Shown: positions 8,073 through 16,846, counted from the stretch's first letter. The stretch: 49,668 bases of DNA from Microbacterium sp. (GCA_031177765.1 JAPSKH010000015.1:1-49668); one strand, 5' to 3'. Program-made: numbers and translations. Notes: generated from the sequence alone by a model not told the origin.

Positions 8073-8900
8073 ATGGCAAACTTCACGATCGCCGACATCA
8101 AGACGCTGCGCGAGCAGCTCGGTACCGGCATGGTCGACACCAAGAAGGCGCTCGAGGAGGCCGACGGCGACCTCGAGAAGGCTGTCGAGATCCTGCGTCT
8201 GAAGGGCGCGAAGGGCAACGCCAAGCGTGCCGACCGCTCCACCAGCGAGGGCCTGGTCGCCGCCAAGGAGTTCGATGGCAAGGTCACCATCATCGAGCTG
8301 AACACCGAGACCGACTTCGTCGCCAAGAACGAGCGCTTCATCGCGCTGGCCGACAAGGTGCTCGATGCCGCAGCGGCCGCCGGCGCCGACTCGGCCGAGG
8401 CCGCCCTGGCCGCCCCCGCGGGCGACCAGAGCGTCGCCGAGCTCATCTCGGACGAGGCCGCCATCATCGGCGAGAAGGTCGAGCTTCGTCGCGTCCGCAC
8501 GCTCGTGGGCGACAAGTTCGAGATCTACCTCCACAAGACCAGCAAGGACCTGCCCCCGCAGGTCGGCGTGGTGCTGGCGTACACGGGTGAGGACGCCGAG
8601 ACGGCGCGCAGCCTCGCGCAGCACATCTCGTTCGCCAACCCGACGTACCTCTCGCGCGACGAGGTGCCCGAGGCCGAGGTCGAGAAGGAGCGCGAGATCG
8701 TCACCGAGATCTCCCGCAACGAGGGCAAGCCGGAAGCGGCGCTGCCGAAGATCGTCGAGGGCCGCGTCAACGCGTTCTTCAAGCAGGTCGCGCTCCTGGA
8801 CCAGGACTACGCGCGCGACAACAAGCTGTCGGTCGCGCAGGTCGCCAAGGACGCCGGGCTCACCCTCACCGGGTTCGCTCGCTTCAAGGTCGGCGCGTAA
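8073..8900 (+). CDS. tsf: Translation elongation factor Ts
   Basis: Guanine nucleotide exchange factor that recycles EF-Tu-GDP. The 275-residue protein has the N-terminal UBA-like helix bundle (IADIKTLREQLGTGMVDTKKALEEADGDLEKAVEILR) and the hallmark NTETDFVAKNERF. The dimerisation core follows and it ends with LTGFARFKVG. AAGGAG lies nine bases upstream of the ATG. It is separated from rpsB by the 46-nt hairpin and followed by a strong intrinsic terminator. Confidence 0.98.
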   Translation: MANFTIADIKTLREQLGTGMVDTKKALEEADGDLEKAVEILRLKGAKGNAKRADRSTSEGLVAAKEFDGKVTIIELNTETDFVAKNERFIALADKVLDAAAAAGADSAEAALAAPAGDQSVAELISDEAAIIGEKVELRRVRTLVGDKFEIYLHKTSKDLPPQVGVVLAYTGEDAETARSLAQHISFANPTYLSRDEVPEAEVEKEREIVTEISRNEGKPEAALPKIVEGRVNAFFKQVALLDQDYARDNKLSVAQVAKDAGLTLTGFARFKVGA

Positions 8901-8904
8901 CGCC

Positions 8905-8947
8905 ATGAGAAGGCCCGCATCGCCAGTCGGTGCGGGCCTTTTCTCAT
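8905..8947 (+). terminator. Intrinsic terminator after tsf
   Basis: AAGGCCCGCA (8910-8919) pairs with TGCGGGCCTT (8931-8940) around an 11-nt loop. Flanking ATGAGA (8905-8910) and TCTCAT (8942-8947) extend the stem. The run TTTT at 8939-8942 lies at the stem exit. This is the most classical terminator in the window and ends the rpsB-tsf unit. Confidence 0.85.
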
Positions 8948-8985
8948 GCCCTTTTCGGTAGTTTGTCGTCAACGAGAGGATCGTC

Positions 8986-9705
8986 GTGATCAATGAGAGC
9001 ACCGGACGCCGTCGCGTCCTGCTGAAGCTGTCGGGTGAGGCGTTCGGAGGCGGGCAGCTCGGCGTGAACCCCGACGTCGTGAGCCAGATGGCACGCGAGA
9101 TCGCCGCGGCCGTGGACCAGGTCGAGATCGCCGTCGTGGTCGGCGGCGGCAACTTCTTCCGCGGCGCCGAGCTCAGCCAGCGCGGCATGGATCGCGGCCG
9201 TGCCGACTACATGGGCATGCTCGGGACGGTCATGAACGCCCTCGCGCTGCAGGACTTCCTCGAGCAGGCGGGCGCCGCCACGCGCGTCCAGTCGGCGATT
9301 TCGATGACGCAGGTGGCCGAACCCTACATCCCCCGCCGCGCCGAGCGTCACATGGAGAAGGGCCGCGTGGTCATCTTCGGCGCCGGAGCGGGGCTGCCGT
9401 ATTTCTCCACGGACACCGTCGCCGCGCAGCGAGCGCTCGAGATCGGCGCCCGTGAGGTCCTCGTGGCCAAGAACGGCGTCGACGGCGTCTACACCGCCGA
9501 CCCGAAGAAGGATGCCTCGGCGACCCGCATCGACCGCATCACATACCTCGATGCGCTGCAGCGAGGGCTGAAGGTGGTCGACTCCACCGCGTTCAGCCTG
9601 TGCATGGACAACAAGATGGACATGCGCGTGTTCGGCATGGAACCTGCCGGCAACGTGACCAAGGCGCTGCTGGGCGACTCCATCGGCACGCTCGTCACGG
9701 TCTGA
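8986..9705 (+). CDS. pyrH: Uridylate kinase (UMP kinase)
   Basis: Phosphorylates UMP to UDP in pyrimidine nucleotide synthesis; hexameric enzyme of the amino acid kinase fold, unrelated to eukaryotic UMP/CMP kinases. The 239-residue protein shows [14 protein letters not shown] (phosphate loop), [30 protein letters not shown], the GTGxPYFSTDT-type segment ([19 protein letters not shown]) and [16 protein letters not shown]. The GTG start at 8986 has GAGAGGA six bases upstream. The tsf terminator precedes it, so pyrH-frr probably has its own promoter. Confidence 0.97.
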   Translation: MINESTGRRRVLLKLSGEAFGGGQLGVNPDVVSQMAREIAAAVDQVEIAVVVGGGNFFRGAELSQRGMDRGRADYMGMLGTVMNALALQDFLEQAGAATRVQSAISMTQVAEPYIPRRAERHMEKGRVVIFGAGAGLPYFSTDTVAAQRALEIGAREVLVAKNGVDGVYTADPKKDASATRIDRITYLDALQRGLKVVDSTAFSLCMDNKMDMRVFGMEPAGNVTKALLGDSIGTLVTV

Positions 9706-9719
9706 CGCGCGCCCGCCGA

Positions 9720-9725
9720 TACACT
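9720..9725 (+). promoter_or_regulatory. Candidate -10 upstream of frr
   Basis: TACACT lies about 30 bases before the frr GTG, leaving room for a short leader with AAGGAG (9745-9750). It may give frr-cdsA an extra promoter inside the pyrH-frr unit. No -35 is evident. Confidence 0.3.
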
Positions 9726-9755
9726 TGACGAGCCCATCAACGCGAAGGAGACACT

Positions 9756-10310
9756 GTGATCGCGGACGTCTTGGCTGATGCCGGAGCGCGTATGGACCGC
9801 GCCGTCGAGGCTGCGAAGGAGGACTTCGCCACCGTGCGCACGGGCCGGGCCAACCCGCAGCTGTTCCAGAAGATCCTCGTGGACTACTACGGCACGCCGA
9901 CGCCGCTGGCCCAGCTGGCGTCGCTGAACAACCCCGAGGCGCGTACCCTCGTGGTCACTCCGTACGACAAGTCGGCGCTGCGCGCCATCGAGCAGGCGAT
10001 CCGCGACCAGCCCAACCTCGGGGCGAACCCCACCAACGACGGCAACATCGTGCGCGTGACCCTTCCCGAACTGACCGCCGAGCGCCGCAAGGAGTTCGTC
10101 AAGCTCGTGCGATCGAAGGGCGAGGACGCCAAGGTGCACGTCCGAGGCATCCGCCGGAAGTCCAAGGACGATCTCGACGCGCTCAAGAGCGAGGTGGGCG
10201 AGGACGAGCTGGCCCGTGCGGAGAAGGAGCTCGACGCGCTGACCCGCGCGCACGTCGACGCGATCGACGAGGCGCTCAAGCGCAAAGAGGCCGAACTCCT
10301 CGAGGTCTGA
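9756..10310 (+). CDS. frr: Ribosome recycling factor
   Basis: With EF-G, splits the post-termination ribosome into subunits. The 184-residue protein has the typical tRNA-mimicking layout: helical segment [32 protein letters not shown], beta domain [48 protein letters not shown], and the C-terminal helices ending [11 protein letters not shown]. The GTG start is set by AAGGAG five bases upstream. It is followed nine bases later by cdsA. Confidence 0.98.
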   Translation: MIADVLADAGARMDRAVEAAKEDFATVRTGRANPQLFQKILVDYYGTPTPLAQLASLNNPEARTLVVTPYDKSALRAIEQAIRDQPNLGANPTNDGNIVRVTLPELTAERRKEFVKLVRSKGEDAKVHVRGIRRKSKDDLDALKSEVGEDELARAEKELDALTRAHVDAIDEALKRKEAELLEV

Positions 10311-10319
10311 GGTCCGCTC

Positions 10320-11363
10320 ATGACCGACGAACCCGGGGGACCGCCCGGCGGCACCGATCCTCAGCAGGTGCCGCCGCTGCGACGCGCCGATGCGCGGCGC
10401 TCGGCCGAGCCCGGTGACCCCGCGGTGGCGTTCCAGACGCATCTGCGCGCCGCGCGCACCGAGTTCGAGAGCCAGGTCGCGCACGCGAAAGCCGAATTCG
10501 AGGAGGCCAACGAGCGGATCAAGGCCCGGACCGGACGTGACCTCATCGTCGCGATCCTGATCGGGCTCGCGATCGGGGCGGTCGTGCTCGGCTCGCTCCT
10601 GTTCGTCAAATGGGCCTTCGTGCTGTTCGGTCTCGCCGCGGCGCTGACCGCGATCTTCGAGTTCTCACGCGCACTGTCGGCCAGCGGCCGCCGTGTCGAT
10701 CTGGCACCGCAGCTGATCGCCGGGGCCGGCGTGGTGGTGTCGGCGTACTTCCTGGACGCCGCCCTCCTGTGGGTCGTGCTGTTCGTCGCGCTCGCCCTCG
10801 TCGTGGTGTGGCGTCTCGTCGCCCAGATGGCCGCGCACGACGGCCGCACCTACGGCACCGTGCTGGGCGACGTCCTCGTCGGCGCGTTCATCCAGCTGTA
10901 CGTGTCGCTGCTGGCCGCCGTCTGCCTCGTGCTGCTGAGCCAGGACCGCGGCGAGTGGTGGGTGCTGGGCTTCATCATCATCACGGTCGCCGTCGACACC
11001 GGCGCGTACGTGGCCGGCATCACCATCGGCCGGCACCAGATGGCGCCTCGCATCAGTCCCAACAAGACGTGGGAGGGCTTCGCCGGTGCGACCGTCGCCG
11101 CGGTCGCCGCCGGCGTGCTGGTCGGCCTGTACATGCTGGGGCTCGACTGGTGGATGGGCGTCGTGCTGGGTCTGCTCATCCTGGGGACGGCGACGGTCGG
11201 TGATCTGGGCGAGTCGATGATCAAGCGGGATCTGGGCATCAAGGACATGAGCTCCTGGCTCCCCGGTCACGGCGGGGTGCTCGACCGGCTGGACTCGGTG
11301 CTGCCCTCGGCCGTGGTCGCCCTGACGCTCTACTACCTCTTCACCCCCTTGGTGGCATCATGA
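10320..11363 (+). CDS. cdsA: Phosphatidate cytidylyltransferase (CDP-diacylglycerol synthase)
   Basis: Integral membrane enzyme making CDP-diacylglycerol from phosphatidic acid and CTP, the branch point of phospholipid synthesis. The 347-residue protein has a hydrophilic N-terminal extension of about 75 residues with a charged helical stretch, then multiple membrane segments. The family signature is near the end: ISPNKTWEGFAG and KRDLGIKDMSSWLPGHGGVLDRLDS, carrying the metal- and CTP-binding acidic residues. Its stop overlaps the next gene by four bases. Confidence 0.96.
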   Translation: MTDEPGGPPGGTDPQQVPPLRRADARRSAEPGDPAVAFQTHLRAARTEFESQVAHAKAEFEEANERIKARTGRDLIVAILIGLAIGAVVLGSLLFVKWAFVLFGLAAALTAIFEFSRALSASGRRVDLAPQLIAGAGVVVSAYFLDAALLWVVLFVALALVVVWRLVAQMAAHDGRTYGTVLGDVLVGAFIQLYVSLLAAVCLVLLSQDRGEWWVLGFIIITVAVDTGAYVAGITIGRHQMAPRISPNKTWEGFAGATVAAVAAGVLVGLYMLGLDWWMGVVLGLLILGTATVGDLGESMIKRDLGIKDMSSWLPGHGGVLDRLDSVLPSAVVALTLYYLFTPLVAS

Positions 11364-11923
11364 CGACATCCGAGAGTCCCGTCCGGGCGTCCTTCCCGGA
11401 GGCGCGGGGACGCGAGAAGGGCTACGACAAGCGCGCCGTGGACGAGTTCCTCGACCGCGCGCGGGTGGCCTTCGAAGCGGGCGAGGACTCGCTCACGGCC
11501 GCCGACGTGCGCCGCGTGGCGTTCCCGCTCGTCCGGCACGGGTACGCCATCGCGCCCGTGGACGCGGCGCTGGGCAGGGTCGAGGACGCCTTCGCCGCTC
11601 GGGAGCGCTCGCAGGCGGTGGCCCGCGCCGGTGCCGACGCCTGGGTGGGCCACGCGCGCGAGATCGCCCAGGAGGTGCTCGACCGGCTGTCCCGGCCGCG
11701 CCGACAGCGCTTCGACCGGGTCTCGTCGCTGCGCTACGGGTATCGCATCGACGAGGTCGACCTCGTCGCCGACAAGATCGCGCGCTACCTGGAGACCGGC
11801 GAGGCCCTGAGCGTCGAGCAGGTGCGTGCGGTCGCGTTCCGCATGCAGCGCGGCGGATACCGCGAGGCGCAGGTGGATGCGGTGCTGGATGCGGTCGTGG
11901 AGGTCATGCTCGCGGTCGCCTGA
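11360..11923 (+). CDS. Tandem DivIVA-motif protein
   Basis: A 187-residue cytosolic protein holding two copies of the short DivIVA N-terminal motif found in actinobacteria. The first is FPEARGREKGYDKRAVDEFLDRAR (about residues 12-35) and the second FDRVSSLRYGYRIDEVDLVADKIARYL (about 117-143). Each is followed by a repeated segment of the form L-x(3)-V-R-x-V-A-F-(x)-x(4)-GY. There is no long coiled coil as in Wag31, so it is probably not the polar scaffold itself. The ATGA overlap with cdsA suggests coexpression with membrane lipid synthesis. Function unknown; a role at curved membrane or the cell wall growth zone is inference. Confidence 0.82.
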   Translation: MTTSESPVRASFPEARGREKGYDKRAVDEFLDRARVAFEAGEDSLTAADVRRVAFPLVRHGYAIAPVDAALGRVEDAFAARERSQAVARAGADAWVGHAREIAQEVLDRLSRPRRQRFDRVSSLRYGYRIDEVDLVADKIARYLETGEALSVEQVRAVAFRMQRGGYREAQVDAVLDAVVEVMLAVA

Positions 11924-11967
11924 GGGCCGGCCCCGTCCGGCGCATGGCACGCGCGTGCGGCCGTGGC

Positions 11968-11973
11968 TAGAAT
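11968..11973 (+). promoter_or_regulatory. Candidate -10 of the lysozyme-like gene
   Basis: TAGAAT ends ten bases before the GTG at 11984; AGGGG lies between them. The transcript would have almost no 5-prime leader. Confidence 0.45.
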
Positions 11974-11983
11974 CAGGGGCACT

Positions 11984-12724
11984 GTGACTTCCGGAAACGA
12001 GCTGACCCCGAGCCGGCGCACGCGTCGCCACGACCTGTCGACCCTCCCGGATGCTCGTTCCGGCGTCCGGCGGCGCCCCGCCCCGCCGACGCGCTGGGCC
12101 CGCAGGCGCGGCGTCCTGGGCTTCTTCGCCGCCTTCGCCGCGGTCGGCTTCGTCGCGGCCTACATCGGCCCGACGGGCCTGGCTCTGGCCGAGGCCAGTG
12201 CCGAGGAGGAGGCGCCCATCACGCTCTACGCCAGCGCCCTGGGCGACATCCAGACGCGTCAGGGCGACGCCGACGCCGCGGCGGCGGAGCCGGCGGCGCT
12301 GGAGCGCGGCGGCTACTCCGTCTACGTCAAGCCCAAGCCGACCCCCACGCCGACGCCGAAGAAGGCGAGTTCGTCATCATCGGGCGGCGGCGGCTGGCGG
12401 CCGCCCTTCGTCACGCCCGACCCCGGCACCGCCCAGGCCATCGCCTACGACATGGTGCTCGCCCGCGGTTGGGGCGACGGCGAGTTCGCCTGCCTGGTCG
12501 CACTGTGGAACAAGGAGTCGGGCTGGCGTGTGAACGCCTACAACGCCTCCAGCGGCGCGTATGGGATCCCGCAGTCCCTGCCGGGGAACAAGATGGCCTC
12601 CGCCGGCGCGGACTGGGAGACCAATCCCGCGACGCAGATCACGTGGGGCCTGGGGTACATCGGCGGGCGCTACGGCTCGCCGTGCGGCGCGTGGGACCAT
12701 TCGCAGCGCACCGGCTGGTACTGA
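11984..12724 (+). CDS. Exported lysozyme-like/aggregation-promoting-factor-type protein
   Basis: A 246-residue protein: basic N-terminus, one membrane segment or uncleaved signal at about residues 37-60, a disordered stretch with PTPTPTPKK and SSSSSGGGG, then a C-terminal lysozyme-like domain. The domain contains CLVALWNKESGWRVNAYN with the likely catalytic glutamate, SSGAYGIPQSLPGNKMASAG and ITWGLGYIGGRYGSPCGAWDH. Two cysteines could form a disulfide. It probably cleaves or binds peptidoglycan at the cell surface. GTG at 11984 is preferred over GTG at 11963, which would lie upstream of the apparent -10. Confidence 0.85.
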   Translation: MTSGNELTPSRRTRRHDLSTLPDARSGVRRRPAPPTRWARRRGVLGFFAAFAAVGFVAAYIGPTGLALAEASAEEEAPITLYASALGDIQTRQGDADAAAAEPAALERGGYSVYVKPKPTPTPTPKKASSSSSGGGGWRPPFVTPDPGTAQAIAYDMVLARGWGDGEFACLVALWNKESGWRVNAYNASSGAYGIPQSLPGNKMASAGADWETNPATQITWGLGYIGGRYGSPCGAWDHSQRTGWY

Positions 12725-12727
12725 GCC

Positions 12728-13012
12728 ATGCCGCGGTCCAACCGCCGCAGGCCGGAGCCCGGCGGCGACGACTCGTTCGAGCGCCTGCTCGCCGGATGGA
12801 AGCGCACGGAGGTGCGACGCGGCGTGGCCTGGACGGTGCAGCCCGTGTCGGCGACGCAGGCCCAGAAGACGTACACATGCCCCGGATGCGGCGGGCCGAT
12901 CGATGCCGGCGTGGCACATGTGGTCACGTGGCGCGCCGACGGTGTCCTCGGCGACGCGGCTGATCTCGCCGCCCGCCGGCACTGGCATCAGCACTGCTGG
13001 AAGGTGAGCTGA
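12728..13012 (+). CDS. Small Cys/His-rich protein, possible zinc-binding
   Basis: A 94-residue basic protein with CPGCGGPIDAGVAHVV (two cysteines in CxxC spacing) and a terminal RRHWHQHCW cluster. Together these could form a C2-H/C zinc site. The N-terminal half contains SFERLLAGWKRTEVRRGVAW. No membrane segment. It starts three bases after the lysozyme-like gene and ends two bases before the hydrolase gene, so it is probably cotranscribed and translated by coupling. Homologues in related genomes are sometimes labelled ATP/GTP-binding, but I see no nucleotide-binding motif. Confidence 0.75.
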   Translation: MPRSNRRRPEPGGDDSFERLLAGWKRTEVRRGVAWTVQPVSATQAQKTYTCPGCGGPIDAGVAHVVTWRADGVLGDAADLAARRHWHQHCWKVS

Positions 13013-13014
13013 CA

Positions 13015-13743
13015 TTGGAGATCCGCGGACCCATCCTGCTGCCGGCGCGGCGCGAGGACATCGAGCTGGAGACGCTCGACGGGCTGACGCTCGTCGGGGA
13101 GCTCGCGACGCCGCAGGACCGGCCCCCGGTCGCGACCCTCGTGACCCTGCACCCGCTTCCCACCGCCGGCGGCTTCATGGACTCCCACATCCTGCGCAAG
13201 GCCGCGGGCCGGCTGCCCGCCCTCGCCGATCTCGCGGTGCTGCGCTTCAACACGCGGGGGACGACGTCACAACGAGGCACGAGCGAGGGGACGTTCGACG
13301 GCGGCAGGGCGGAGGCATTCGACGTCGCCGCCGCCATGGACTTCGTCCGCGAGCGGGGCCTTCCCCGGCCATGGCTGGTGGGCTGGTCGTTCGGCACCGA
13401 GCTCGCGCTGAAGTACGGTCGCGATCACGACATCGAAGGAGCCGTGCTGCTGTCGCCGCCGCTGCACCGCGCGACCGACGAGGAGGTCGCCGCGTGGGCG
13501 GGTGATCCGCGCCCGCTGGTCGTGCTCGTCCCCGAGTTCGACGACTATCTCCGGCCCGATGCCGCGGCGCAGCGCTTCGCGAGCGTTCCGCACGCCGTGC
13601 TGATCCCCGTCGAGGGTGGCAAGCACCTGTGGGTGGGGGAGAACCAGACCCGGCGCGTGCTCACCGAGATCGTGGCGGCGGTCAACCCCGACGCCCTCCC
13701 GCTGCCCGTCGAGTGGGAGGGGCCGGTCGTCGGGCAGGAGTGA
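13015..13743 (+). CDS. Alpha/beta hydrolase
   Basis: A 242-residue cytosolic alpha/beta hydrolase. It has an oxyanion-side LHPLPTAGG segment, the RFNTRG turn, nucleophile elbow GWSFG and a late acidic residue in VPEFDDYLRP. The catalytic histidine is in EGGKHLWVGE. This layout matches the short-chain hydrolase group whose substrate is usually unknown. The TTG start at 13015 is chosen from AAGGTGAG upstream and because it follows the preceding stop by two bases; a TTG start is unusual in this window. Confidence 0.85.
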   Translation: MEIRGPILLPARREDIELETLDGLTLVGELATPQDRPPVATLVTLHPLPTAGGFMDSHILRKAAGRLPALADLAVLRFNTRGTTSQRGTSEGTFDGGRAEAFDVAAAMDFVRERGLPRPWLVGWSFGTELALKYGRDHDIEGAVLLSPPLHRATDEEVAAWAGDPRPLVVLVPEFDDYLRPDAAAQRFASVPHAVLIPVEGGKHLWVGENQTRRVLTEIVAAVNPDALPLPVEWEGPVVGQE

Positions 13744-13753
13744 CGAGCCGCGA

Positions 13754-14824
13754 TCACCTTTCGTTCATGCGCGGGATGACCACCTGGCGATAGATGATCA
13801 GGATGCTCGCGGCCACCGGGATCGCGACCAGCGCGCCCAGCAGGCCCAGGAGCGACCCGCCGGCGAGCGCCGCGATCACGACCACCGCACCGGGCACCGA
13901 CACCGCGCGGCCCATGATGCGCGGCGAGACGACGTATGCCTCGATCTGCATGTAGATGAGGTAGTAGATCGCGGCGATGAGCGCCGTCCCCGGCGACCCC
14001 AGCCCGGGGACCAGGCAGGTCAGCACGATGATCGTCGAGCCGGTGAGCGTGCCGACGAGAGGGATGAGCGAGAAGAAGAAGGCGACCACCGCGAGGACCG
14101 CGGGGAAGGGCGCCTCGATGATCGACAGGAAGATCGCGCTCAGCACGCCGTTGATGACGCCGAGGCTCACCTGCCCGATGACGTAGTAGCCCACGGAGTC
14201 GGTGATCTGCTCGCCGAGGTCGATGAAGCGCGCCCGCTTCGATGCCGGCACCAGCTGGTACACCGCCCTCTTGAGGCTCGGGGTGGACGCGGTGAAGTAG
14301 ATCGTGAGGATCAGCACGATGAACGCGCCGGCCAGTCCTGACAGGATCGTGCCGCCCACCACGATGATGCTGCCGCCGATCTCGCTGCCCAGCTGGCCGA
14401 AGTCGAGGTTGTCCCACCACTGCTGCACGTACTCGAACACCGCGTTGACGTCCAGGAGCGGGAAGGTGTCGCTCAGCCATCCGCGCAGCTCGCTCACCGG
14501 GTCCCACGAGCCGTCTTCGACGAGGTCCTGGATCGCGCCGATCAGTTGACCGATCTGCTGCACGATGATCGGGACCACCATCAGGATGATGCCCGCGAAC
14601 GCCGCCAGGACGGCCAGGATCGTCACCAGCACGGCGGCCCATCGCGGGAGCCTTCGGCGCTCGAGCCAGCCCACGACCGGGTCCAGGCCGAGCGAGAGGA
14701 ACAGCGCCGTCCCGACGTAGAGGAGGATCGTCGACAGCGTCTGGACGCTTCCGATGAGCAGCAGCCCGAGTCCGACGCCGAGCGTCCCGACGAGCGCGAC
14801 GCGGAACGGGTTGTGGATCTTCAC
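13754..14824 (-). CDS. AI-2E family transporter (UPF0118)
   Basis: A 356-residue multi-pass membrane protein. It has two N-terminal hydrophobic pairs (VALVGTLGVGLGLLLIGSVQTLST and AVLVTILAVLAAFAGIILMVV), a central soluble helical segment, then the conserved late membrane bundle with FFFSLIPLVGTLTGS. The family includes E. coli TqsA and Na+/H+ antiporter-like members, so the substrate cannot be assigned. GTG start with GGAGGGGG eight bases upstream. It converges on the hydrolase gene with only ten bases between stops and diverges from the next plus-strand gene. Confidence 0.88.
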   Translation of the reverse strand: MKIHNPFRVALVGTLGVGLGLLLIGSVQTLSTILLYVGTALFLSLGLDPVVGWLERRRLPRWAAVLVTILAVLAAFAGIILMVVPIIVQQIGQLIGAIQDLVEDGSWDPVSELRGWLSDTFPLLDVNAVFEYVQQWWDNLDFGQLGSEIGGSIIVVGGTILSGLAGAFIVLILTIYFTASTPSLKRAVYQLVPASKRARFIDLGEQITDSVGYYVIGQVSLGVINGVLSAIFLSIIEAPFPAVLAVVAFFFSLIPLVGTLTGSTIIVLTCLVPGLGSPGTALIAAIYYLIYMQIEAYVVSPRIMGRAVSVPGAVVVIAALAGGSLLGLLGALVAIPVAASILIIYRQVVIPRMNER

Positions 14825-14935
14825 CGGACGGACCCCCTCCTCGGCAACCGCCGATACCTGTCACGTCAGAATACGCACCAGCGGCGCCCAGCCCGGGCAA
14901 TGGTCCCTCTCTGGGCGCTTTCAGGTCGGGTTCGC

Positions 14936-14941
14936 TAGTCT
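14936..14941 (+). promoter_or_regulatory. Candidate -10 of the membrane/lipoprotein-thioredoxin unit
   Basis: TAGTCT lies about 58 bases upstream of the GTG at 14999, in the 174-bp divergent region. A -35 is not recognisable. The leader would carry GAGAGG before the start codon. The rest of 14825-14998 shows no other feature I can support. Confidence 0.35.
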
Positions 14942-14998
14942 GAAATGTCGAAATCGAAGGGATGCGCCGCTTGTGCGCGCCCGGGAGAGGTGTGATTC

Positions 14999-16846
14999 GT
15001 GCGTTTCGTATGGGCCGTCGCGGCGTTCGTGCTCGCCGCCGTGATGATCGGCGCGGGCATCGCCCAGCGGACGGTCTTCCAAGGACCCAAGACCGAGACC
15101 GCGACCATCTCGGTCGATGAGCCTGCTCCGTACCTGCTGATCGACGGTGCCGTGCTCAACACGCTGCCCGGCACGCAGACCCTGCGGGCCCAGGGCGATG
15201 GTGAGATCTTCGCGTCCTACGGGCGCACGACCGACATGCAGGCGTGGCTCTCGGACGCCGAGTACGTCCACGCCACCGCCGGAGCCGAGGGCGCCGTCGT
15301 GACGGAGCTCGTCGAGCCCGAGCCGGCCGCGGGGGAGGCCGGCGCCGACGCGCCCGCCGAGGATCCGGAGGCGTCCGCCCCCGCGGAGGGCGAAGCGACG
15401 GATGCCGCGACGGCCGGGCGCAGCCCCGTGGGGTCGGACCTGTGGCTCGACGAGTTCCAGCAGAGCGACATCCTGATCGCCCCGCTGCAGCTTCCCGAGG
15501 ACATGAGCGTGCTCGTCGCCACCGACGGCACCGCCCCCGCGCCCAGCCGCGTCTCGGTGTCGTGGCCGCTCGAGACCACGACGCCGTGGGCCGGGCCCCT
15601 CATCGTCGCCGGCGGTGTGGTGCTCGCCATCGGCGTGTTCCTCTACATCCTCGGGATCCGTCACGCCCGCCGCTCGCGCGGTCCGCGGCGCAAGGGCGTG
15701 CCGCTGCCGGTGACCGAGCCGATCAGCGTGCCGATCGACGACGCCGGGAAGGGCGTGATCAGCACGTCGCCGGGACGCCGCGCCCTCTCCGGCGGTCGTC
15801 GTGCGTTCGCCGTGGTCCCCGCGGTGGCGGTCTCGGCGCTGCTGTTCACCGGATGCTCGTCGGACTCGTGGCCGCAGCTGGCGCCGACGCCCACCCCGAC
15901 GCCCACCGCGACCGTCATCGCGCCGGAGGGGCAGCAGGCTCCCGCCGTGACCAAGGCGCAGGCCGAGCGGATCCTCTCCCGCATCTCCTCGACCGTCTCC
16001 GAGGCCGACGCGGCGCTGGACAGCGAGCTGGCGAGCACACGCCTGGAGGGCGCGGCGCTGGCACTGCGTGAGACCAACTACAAGCTTCGTGCCGCGATCC
16101 CGGACTACAAGGTTCCCGCCCCGATCCTGGCCAAGCCGCTGGAGATCATCCTCCCGCAGGCGTATGACGGCTGGCCGCGCTCGGTCATCGCCGTCGCCGA
16201 CGACGAGCAGTCCAAGACCTCCAGCATCATGGTGATGACCCAGCAGGACGCGTGGGCCGACTACAAGCTCTCGTACATCGCGAGCCTCGAGGCATCCACC
16301 ACGCTGCCGGCCCTCGCCCCGTCGTACATCGGCGCCACCCAGGTCGAGCCGGACTCGCCGTTCCTGGTGCTGCCGCCGCAGGACATCGCCGCGGCGTACT
16401 CGGACATCATCAACAAGGGCGAGGAGAGTCAGTACTACGACCTCTTCGACGTCGAGAACGACCAGCTGCGCGCCAGCATCGTCGCAGACCGGCAGCGGCG
16501 CCTGGACGAGTTCAACAAGACGGCGTCCTCGACCGGAAGCCTCGAATTCCAGTCGGCTCCCGGCTCCCAGCCGCCCTTCGCGCTGGCGACGCTCGAGAGC
16601 GGCGCGATCGTGGCGGTGAACATCCACGAGTCCGACACGGTCAAGCCCACGAACGAGGACGCCGTGATCAAGCTCGAGAACAACACGACGGTCAAGACCC
16701 TCGCCGGCGCCGACCAGTCCGCCAGCGGCTTCTCCACGACGTTCAGCGACCAGGTGTTCTTCTACGTGCCCGGCACCGGCTCAGGCGAGAAGATCCAGCT
16801 GCTGGGCTACTCCTCCGACATCCTCGACGCGAAGGTGATCTCGTGA
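14999..16846 (+). CDS. Large envelope protein: membrane domain fused to lipoprotein-like domain
   Basis: A 615-residue protein I do not recognise by function. Residues 1-22 form a signal anchor. An extracellular domain with an Ala/Glu/Pro-rich linker (about 105-145) follows, then a second membrane segment at about 196-220 and a basic cytoplasmic loop. After that comes a perfect lipoprotein signal: RR-rich n-region, AVAVSALLF and lipobox LFTGC with C286, then PTPTPTPTA and a 300-residue domain with no cysteines. An in-frame GTG at 15755 (codon 253) could start a separate lipoprotein. It overlaps the thioredoxin-TPR gene by four bases, suggesting a joint envelope or redox-linked role (inference). 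Confidence 0.75.
   Translation: MRFVWAVAAFVLAAVMIGAGIAQRTVFQGPKTETATISVDEPAPYLLIDGAVLNTLPGTQTLRAQGDGEIFASYGRTTDMQAWLSDAEYVHATAGAEGAVVTELVEPEPAAGEAGADAPAEDPEASAPAEGEATDAATAGRSPVGSDLWLDEFQQSDILIAPLQLPEDMSVLVATDGTAPAPSRVSVSWPLETTTPWAGPLIVAGGVVLAIGVFLYILGIRHARRSRGPRRKGVPLPVTEPISVPIDDAGKGVISTSPGRRALSGGRRAFAVVPAVAVSALLFTGCSSDSWPQLAPTPTPTPTATVIAPEGQQAPAVTKAQAERILSRISSTVSEADAALDSELASTRLEGAALALRETNYKLRAAIPDYKVPAPILAKPLEIILPQAYDGWPRSVIAVADDEQSKTSSIMVMTQQDAWADYKLSYIASLEASTTLPALAPSYIGATQVEPDSPFLVLPPQDIAAAYSDIINKGEESQYYDLFDVENDQLRASIVADRQRRLDEFNKTASSTGSLEFQSAPGSQPPFALATLESGAIVAVNIHESDTVKPTNEDAVIKLENNTTVKTLAGADQSASGFSTTFSDQVFFYVPGTGSGEKIQLLGYSSDILDAKVIS

Noticed and set aside
11963..11983. GTG at 11963 as an upstream start of the lysozyme-like gene
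   Set aside because: It lies upstream of the apparent -10 TAGAAT; GTG at 11984 has AGGGG close by and follows the hexamer.
12361..12400. Simple repeats (Pro-Thr and Ser/Gly runs) in the lysozyme-like protein and similar PTPTPT runs near 15890
   Set aside because: Coding low-complexity linkers after membrane segments, common in exported actinobacterial proteins; not mobile or CRISPR repeats.
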